Part shown: in pieces, positions 57,784-64,000 of the stretch
Numbering within the stretch: position 1 is the stretch's first letter
Layout: every line of letters begins with the position of its first letter
Source of the DNA: Bagarius yarrelli
Taxonomy: Eukaryota; Chordata; Actinopteri; Siluriformes; Sisoridae
Direction: 5' to 3'
Assembly: GCA_005784505.1 (NCBI GenBank)
Contig: VCAZ01000021.1
Coordinates: 2,226,808 to 2,290,807 of the forward strand
Length of the DNA stretch: 64,000 nt
Notes under the pieces: model-generated
What the model was told of the DNA's origin: nothing
What the model saw: the letters and a program-made list of their open reading frames with translations, nothing else
Databases searched by the model: none
Position numbers and translations under genes: made by a program

Positions 57784-58899
57784 CAGAGGTGGGTAAAGTA
57801 TCCAAAATCTGTACTCAAAAAAGTACTTATGGCAATATTTACTCAAGTAAGAGTAAAAGTAACAATTTAAAAAGTTTCTCAACAATTTAAAAGAGTAAAA
57901 AAGTATCTGATGACTATTCGAGTAGTTAGTTACTAGTTACTTCTGACCTGATTGACATGAAACATAACTCTTGGCAAGTTTTTCACATCCCTCTTCTCCA
58001 AAGTGTCTAAATATATTTAACAGGTAAAAGTAAAGTAAAGCCAATCTCAGTCTTGTAGTGGCCACATTAACATCACATATCCTCATATCCTTGTCATCTG
58101 CAAAAAAATCTCAAACACACTCTGTTAGTTTTATGGGCAGTTCCTTTAAAAACATACTTTATTTTCACATTCTATAAGTATGTGCATTATTTAGGCAAGA
58201 ATAAAATAAAATCCTGTTTGGATGCTATATGTATGTTTATTGAGGTGTTTTTTGTATGAATGCAGGACGTCAGTTTTGCTGTTCAGTATATTTAGTTTTG
58301 TGTTAAATGGATATAAAAATGTGCAGGAGGTTTAGAATAAACATTTGTTCATGAATGTGTGTTTGTAGATTCACAAATGTGGTTTGACAATAAGGTTAAA
58401 CTGCCCATTGATAGCAAATGATTAGCATTTGCAATTAGTTTGACACTTACCGCTATGTGTTTTTTTCAGGTTGGGGCTGTAATTCTGGTACGCTGAAATG
58501 TCAGTTTGTTTTGTTACACACAGCATGCATTGCATTATAAAACAGTCCTTTTTGACTTCTTGGAGTAAAAACATAGAATGAAGTTGAGGCCACTGATAGT
58601 CTGCCTCAGATAACTCGCACTCGTCTTCCTCTGCCTCATCTTCCAGCTTAACAAGCACTAAACTTAAAAGATTCGTAGCAGTCTTTCACGAAGCAGAATC
58701 TTTAATTAATTAATGTAAACATTATTTTAAAAATCTCATATTTATTATCGTTGACAGTAACGGAGGGATGCCGCCAAATGTAGAAAAAATAACGTTTTTA
58801 TTTACTAAAAATGTAACTGAGTAATAGTAAAAGTACTCATTTTTGAAAAGTTTCAAAAAATGTACTCAAGTAAATGTAATTCGTTACTACCCACCTCTG
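57784..58899 (-). mobile_element. hAT-type transposon, internally deleted
   Basis: Termini CAGAGGTGGGTAAAGTA and, inverted, CAGAGGTGGGTAGTAACG. Flanking octamers ACACCATC (57776-57783) and ACTCTATC (58900-58907) agree at six of eight positions. The long ends share the tactcaagtaagagtaaaag type of motif. A minus-strand fragment at 58422-58658 (DYQWPQLHSMF, CFIMQCMLCV, ISAYQNYSPNLKKTH) is a BED-type zinc-finger N-terminus. The rest of the transposase is gone. Confidence 0.8.
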
Positions 58900-59423
58900 A
58901 CTCTATCCTCATAAGATTGTTTGTTCCAGCTTCTATTTTACTTGAGGAAACCTTAAAATGTAATCACACCAAAATCATTTATGAACTTAAGTGTTACACC
59001 TTGTACAGTATTTAGCTATTGTACAATTTTTTTTTTTTTGCCAAATTACCTTTTTTGGGTGAAAAATAGCATTATTTTCCTAGTCTCGGCTGATAAAACA
59101 ATCTTCCTAAACTGAGTCTAGCACCACTGTGTTCATCATGTCCTTTAGTTTTTCTAGGTACATAAGCAGTGTTGGGTTTCTGCCAAAATGTTCAGCCGTC
59201 ATCAGGCCAGAGGTATTTACGTGCTTGCTGTGTTATAGCAAAATGTAAACGTTTTTCCATTAATTGCCTTCTTTTTGACACCTGTTAATAAAGCCTAGGT
59301 TTATAAAAATGTCTGGGCTGTGGTTTTTCTAAGAACAGATTTCTTAAGAACTGAATTTAAACTAGCTTTTAAACACGCCCAATGGCATTCACTAAAGATA
59401 CAAAAATATATTATTAATATACA

Positions 59424-60189
59424 TACAACCCGAATTCAGGAAAAGTCAAGTGTTTTTTTAAAATTTGAATAAAATGAAAACTAAAAGACTTTCAAATCAA
59501 ATGAGCCAATATTTTATTTACAATAGAACATAGATAACATTCTATCTGCAAATGCAAACTAAAGCTTTGTATGGTGGTGCATAAGTGCATATCATAAGGA
59601 TAGCGTGGATGTTTTGGAAGGCTCTATAAATTCTGAAAGGTTTAAAAAAGTTTTAAAGCAACATATGCCCCCCTTCAGACATAGTTTATTTCAGCAAAGA
59701 CCTTGTGTATTTTAGCAGGACAATGCAAAACCACATACTGCAGCTATTGCAACAGCATGGCTTTGTAGTAAAAAGGTCCGAGTGCTAAAATGGCCTGCCT
59801 GCAGTACAGATCTTTCACTCATAGAGAAAATTTCCACAAAACTTTTTAGCAGATAGAAGCCTGTATCAGACAAGAAAAGGAGCAAATTCCAACACCAAAA
59901 CTCCAGAAACTCATAACCTCGATGCCCAGATGTCCTCAAACTGTTTTGAAAAGAAGAGAAGATACTACACCATTGTAAACAAGCCCCGTCCCAACTATTT
60001 TGAGACCTGTAGCAGGCACCAAATTTGAAATGAACTCATTTTCTTCTTAAAATTGTAAAATGTATCAGTTTAAACATTTGTTATGTTATCTATGTTCTAT
60101 TGTGAATACAATTTTGGCTCATGTCATTTGAATGTCTCAGTTTTCATTTTATTAAAAAAGTCACAACTTCTCAGGAATTCAGGTTTTAC
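59424..60189 (+). mobile_element. Tc1/mariner-family element with long inverted ends, decayed
   Basis: The left 59424-59540 (acaacccgaattcaggaaaa, aataaaatgaaaactaaaag, atagaacatagataac) is the inverted complement of 60080-60189 (gttatctatgttctattgtg, ttttcattttattaaaaaag, tcaggaattcaggtt). Between them the plus strand carries DNAKPHTAAIATAWL and VRVLKWPACSTDLSLIEK, the second and third catalytic regions of a DDE transposase. The N-terminal two thirds is deleted and stops are frequent. Confidence 0.8.
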
Positions 60190-60530
60190 AAAAAAATAAG
60201 CTACCATTTAAAAAAAACAATAGGAGTTATCAAAGTATAAGGTTTTTTAATGGGTAATGTCATGTTAAAGGATGAACCAGGTAACACTTGCATTACTGTA
60301 CATACATTATGTGACAGTAACAGATGTGCAGTGCATATGTAAAATGACTCATTGAAAACCTGGTGGTGAGTATGGATTTTTAGTATCCATAATTTTATGT
60401 GTGTGACACATCTTATGTGATTTGTATACCTTCCTTGACCACTGGGATAAATAAAACCAATAAAAATTAGGAAACTGCCGCCTGGAATGAAATCTGTTCT
60501 TTGTTCTGGATTAAGACTATATAGGGCTTT

Positions 60531-60544
60531 GGGCTAAGGTGACT
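60531..60544. repeat. Target-site duplication, left copy
   Basis: GGGCTAAGGTGACT; the identical 14-mer occurs at 63229-63242, bracketing the LINE. Confidence 0.88.
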
Positions 60545-63228
60545 AATAATCTAGCCACAGGGGTCACAAGTCAGTGACTTCGGTGCCAGTCCCAAGCCTG
60601 GATAAATAGAGAGGGTTGTGTCAGGAAGGGAATCCGACATAAAACTTTGCTAAATCTAAATATGTGAATCATCCATCAGAATTTCATACCGGATCGGTCG
60701 AGGCCGAAGTTAACAACAACCGCCGGTGTGAAATTCTGATGGATGATTCGCATATTTAGATTTGGGCCAGAATTTGGGCTACTGATGGTCAAAGGAGAAG
60801 AGGAGAGGAAAGGCAAAGATGTGGGACTGAGAATAGGGATACTGAATGTTGGGACAATGACAGGGAAGGGCAGAGAGCCGATTGATATGATGAGAAGAAA
60901 GGTAGATATATTGTGTGTACAGAAGACCAGGTAGGAAGAGTAGCAAGGCTTGTAGTATTGAATCGGGATTCAAGTTGTTTTATCATGATGTGGATAGGAA
61001 GAGAAATGGGGTGGGGTGATCCTGAAAGAGGAGTTTGTGAAGAATGATCTGGAGGTAAAAAGAGTGTCAAACAGGGGGATGAGTCTGAAGTTAAAAATTG
61101 AAGGGTTTATGGTGAATGTTGTAAGTGGTTATGCCCCACAAGTAGGTTGTGAATTAGAAGAGAAAGAGAGGTTCTGGTGTGAGTTAAATGAGGTAATGGT
61201 GAGTATTCCCAGCGGAGAAGAGTGATAGGTGCAGACCTCAGTGGACATGTTGGGGCAGGTTTGGAGTCAGGGAAAGGAACAGTGAAGGAAAGATGATAGT
61301 AGACTTTGCTAAAAGGTTGGAGATGGCTGGTAAAAACTTTTTTCCATAAGAGAAAGAAGCATATAGTGACCTATAAGAGTGGAGGAAGGAGCAAACAGGT
61401 AGATTACATTTTATGTAGACAAGCAATCTGAAAGAGATTAGTAACTGTAAAGTTGTGGTGGGAGAGAGTGTAGCCAGACAGCATAGAATGGTGGTGTGTA
61501 GAATGAAGATGTTAGTCTGGAAGAAGAAGAGATCAAAGGTAGAGAAAAAAACAAGTGGGGAAGCTGAAGAATATTGTGAAGAATTTAGACAGGAGTTGAA
61601 ACAGGCTCTGGGTGATCAGCTAGTGTTTTTAGATGAAACTACAGCAGAAGAGATCAGGGAGAAAGGAAGAAAGGTGCTAGGTGTGTCATATGTAAGGAGG
61701 AAAGAAGATAAGGAGACTTGGTGGTAGAATGAGGAAGTTCAGGATAGTATACAAAGAAAGAAGTTAGCCAAGAAGGAGTGGGACATAGAAAACACTGTAA
61801 ACTGGAATAGAAGGATTTGCGGCACAGAGTGAATAGGAAAGTGGCTAAGACCAAGTAGAAGGCATATAATGAGTGGTACACTATGTTAGACACTAGAGAA
61901 GAAAAGAAGGACTTTTACAGGTTAGCAATGCAGGGGGATTGAGATGGAAAGGATGTGCAGCAGGTTAGGGTTATTAAGGATCGAGATGTAAAGGTGCTTA
62001 CAAGTGAGGAGAGTGTACATAGAAGATGGAAGGAGTACTTTGAAGTGTTGATGAATGAGAAAAATGAGAGGGAGAAAAGGGTAAAAGAGGTAAAAAATTT
62101 GGAGCAGGAAGTTCAAAAGATTAGTACAAACAAAGTTAGGATGGCTTTGAAGAGGATGAAAAGAGAAAAGGCGGTTGGTCCTGATGAAATACCGCTGGAG
62201 GTATGGAAATGTCTAAGCGAGGCAGCAGTGGAATTTCTTACTAGATTGTTTAACAGGATTTTTGTGAGTGAGAAGATGCCTGAGGAATGGAGGACGAGTG
62301 TAATGGTGCCTATCTTTAAGAACAAGGGTGATGTAGTTGCAACAATAGAGTTGATGAATCATACAATGAAGGTATGGGAAAGAGTAGTGGAAGCTAGGTT
62401 AAGGAGGGTAGTAGATATTTGTGAGCAGCAGTATGGCTTTATGCCCAGAAAGAGCACTACAGATGCAATCTTTGCTCTGAGAATGCTGATGGAGAAGTAC
62501 AGAGATGGCCGTAGGGAGCTGCATTGTGTTTTTGTAGACCTGGAGAAAGCATATGACAGGGTAACAAAGCAGAGCTGTGGTATTGTATGAGGAAGTCAGA
62601 AATAGGAGATAAGTATGTCAGGGTAGTGCAGGATATGTATGAGGGAAGCATGACGGTAGTGAGGTGTGCAGTAGGTCAGGCAGAGAAGTTCAAAGTGGAG
62701 GTGGGACTGCATCAGGGACTACCTCTGAGCCTCTTCTTGTTTGCTGTGGTGATGGATCGTTTGACAGACGAGGTCAGACAGGAATCTCCTTGGACAATGA
62801 TGTTTGCAGATGACATTGTGATCTGCAGGGAGCAGGTGGAGAAAACCTGGAGAGGTGGAGGTTTGCTTTGGAGAGAAGAGAAATGAAAGTCAGTGACGAG
62901 GTTGGACAAGATTAGAACGAGTTTATCAGGGGGGCGGCTCATGTTAGATGTTTTAGGGAAAAAGTCAGGGAAGCCAGGTTAAGGTGGTTTGGACATGTAC
63001 AGAGAAGGGATAGCAAAAATACAGTATTGGTAGGAAGATGTTAGAAATGAAGCTACCAGGCAGAAGGCAAAGAGGAAACCAAAGAGGAGGTATATTGATG
63101 CAATAAATGAGGACATGAAGTTAGTGGGTGTGAGTGAGAAGAATGTAGAGAAAAGGATTAGGTGGAGACAGATAATTGGCTGCGGCCACCCCTAAAAGGG
63201 AACAGCCAAAAGAAGAAAAAGAAGAAGA
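60545..63228 (+). mobile_element. RTE-like LINE, deleted and frameshifted
   Basis: About 2.7 kb between perfect 14-bp duplications. Plus-strand fragments in order: endonuclease start RIGILNVGTMTGKGREPIDM then KVDILCVQ (60830-60934), NVVSGYAPQVGCELEEKERF (about 61117-61176), QVDYIL-like region near 61400, VVVGESVARQHRMVVCRMK (61452-61508), reverse transcriptase pieces KAVGPDEIPLEVWKCLSEA (about 62168), QQYGFMPRKSTTDAIFALRM (about 62428), CVFVDLEKAYDRV, VGLHQGLPLS and catalytic MMFADDIVI (62800-62826). It ends ATIKR-type text plus aagaagaaaaagaagaagag. The usual SNYRGIK motif and the region after the RT box are deleted. I place it in the RTE/Expander group from memory. Confidence 0.85.
60652..60763. 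repeat. Inverted repeat, 35-bp arms, within LINE 5' region
   Basis: Arms 60652-60686 and 60729-60763 are reverse complements with a single mismatch and a 42-bp spacer containing ccggatcggtcgaggccgaa. A stable hairpin could form on either strand. Confidence 0.9.
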
Positions 63229-63242
63229 GGGCTAAGGTGACT
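63229..63242. repeat. Target-site duplication, right copy
   Basis: Second copy of GGGCTAAGGTGACT directly after the AAGAAG-rich LINE tail. Confidence 0.88.
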
Positions 63243-63589
63243 TCTGCTATTGTGTTTTGTTTCTGTTGTAATTTCTTATTATCTGGTTAATCTGATCAAC
63301 TATATAAGAGACAGACCTAAACTATGATGCAGATGTAGCATTAGTAAACTGTCTTAATTTCTAAATGCTATCCTCTGATACTTTTTCATGTTCTCATCTT
63401 ACTTGCTGTCTAATTGAAAAATATACTTTTACTAGATTATTACTTTCTCACCCTCTAAGCGGTGAGATTATTATTTTACAGTGACCCAAGCAGTAAGTAT
63501 AAACAGTACGGAAGAGCAATAGATGTTAGTGAAGTGTCTTTCATACACTTTCCTAGGAGTATGGGGAGGGTTTGTAATTATCCTGGTTT

Positions 63590-63900
63590 AATTTTGTTAA
63601 ATGCCAAGCTGTAATCAATAAAAAACATTCATAAGAAGGTGCCCTATTCTCCAGGGCTGTGAAACCACATACATCATTAGGCCAATAACACTGTCTGCAG
63701 ATTTGTTTGAAGAAAGTCTATGGTGGTCCAGTAGAAATGAGCAGATATAGGATTTAAATAAAGCCTTAAATAGTTAAAGCACAAAAGTGCAAAAATCATT
63801 TAAGCAAAGGTAAAAGGTTTCTTGGGAATTAAAATATTGGTTTGGCTCCTTTGTGGCTTGTCTTCCAGGCTTAGGGAAAGATTAAAGATGTAAAGATGCC
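63590..63900 (-). mobile_element. Possible degenerate LINE RT fragment, antisense
   Basis: The plus strand has aatgccaagctgtaatcaat, ggtgccctattctccagggc and ccaataacactgtctgcaga. Their spacing and wording resemble an antisense fish LINE reverse transcriptase 3' region. Highly diverged; the remaining sequence from 63243 to 64000 shows no gene. Confidence 0.35.
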
Positions 63901-64000
63901 ACATGTGTTTGTCAGATGAAATTAGGTCGACTAGTTTTAGTATTTCCCTGCTGATCTCCTTCAATTTTCACACAACCGTCTCCTGAGTTTAAACATAAAG

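Overview
This is a vertebrate nuclear window, almost certainly from a teleost fish. Short coding exons with consensus GT/AG borders sit in an AT-rich background, separated by long introns and intergenic DNA full of fish-type repeats (Tc1/mariner, hAT, RTE-like LINE, DIRS-like, Ty3/gypsy). At least eight copies of one tRNA-derived SINE resemble a family I associate with otophysan fishes, especially catfishes and characins; that placement is an inference.

Two protein-coding genes are supported, both on the minus strand. (1) The 5' end of colec12 (collectin-12 / scavenger receptor CL-P1) lies at the left edge. Exon 1 supplies only seven coding bases (3600-3606) and exon 2 is at 670-720. Joined, they encode MKDDYTDEEDVQSFGYKRF-G, the N-terminal cytoplasmic tail. 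The remainder lies beyond position 1. (2) A complete yes1 gene (Src-family tyrosine kinase) occupies about 15.95-54.9 kb: 11 coding exons from the ATG at 39337 to the TAA at 18467, giving 546 aa, with a probable non-coding exon 1 whose splice donor is at 54545. Every internal exon has the length typical of the Src family (100, 99, 104, 150, 156, 180, 77, 154, 132 nt), the frame is open throughout, and all key residues are present.

Layout: 1-0.67 kb colec12 intron; 0.67-3.6 kb colec12 exons 2 and 1; about 3.6-4.2 kb colec12 5'UTR/promoter; 4.2-15.9 kb intergenic, with two Tc1 fragments, a 30-bp minisatellite, a gypsy remnant with a possible LTR, and a DIRS-like element invaded by other repeats; 15.95-18.47 kb probable yes1 3'UTR; 18.47-39.3 kb yes1 coding exons, with transposons in most large introns; 39.3-54.5 kb intron 1, with an internally deleted hAT copy bounded by a perfect 8-bp duplication; 54.5-55.1 kb exon 1/promoter with CCAAT, ETS and YY1-like sites; 55.1-64 kb intergenic, with hAT, mariner and RTE-like LINE copies.

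I see no operon, CRISPR array, phage or undescribed system. The items most worth a second look are the clean target-site duplications, a 35-bp inverted repeat inside the LINE 5' region, a SINE sitting 48 bp upstream of a yes1 splice acceptor, and a weak orphan exon-like segment at 13680-13750.
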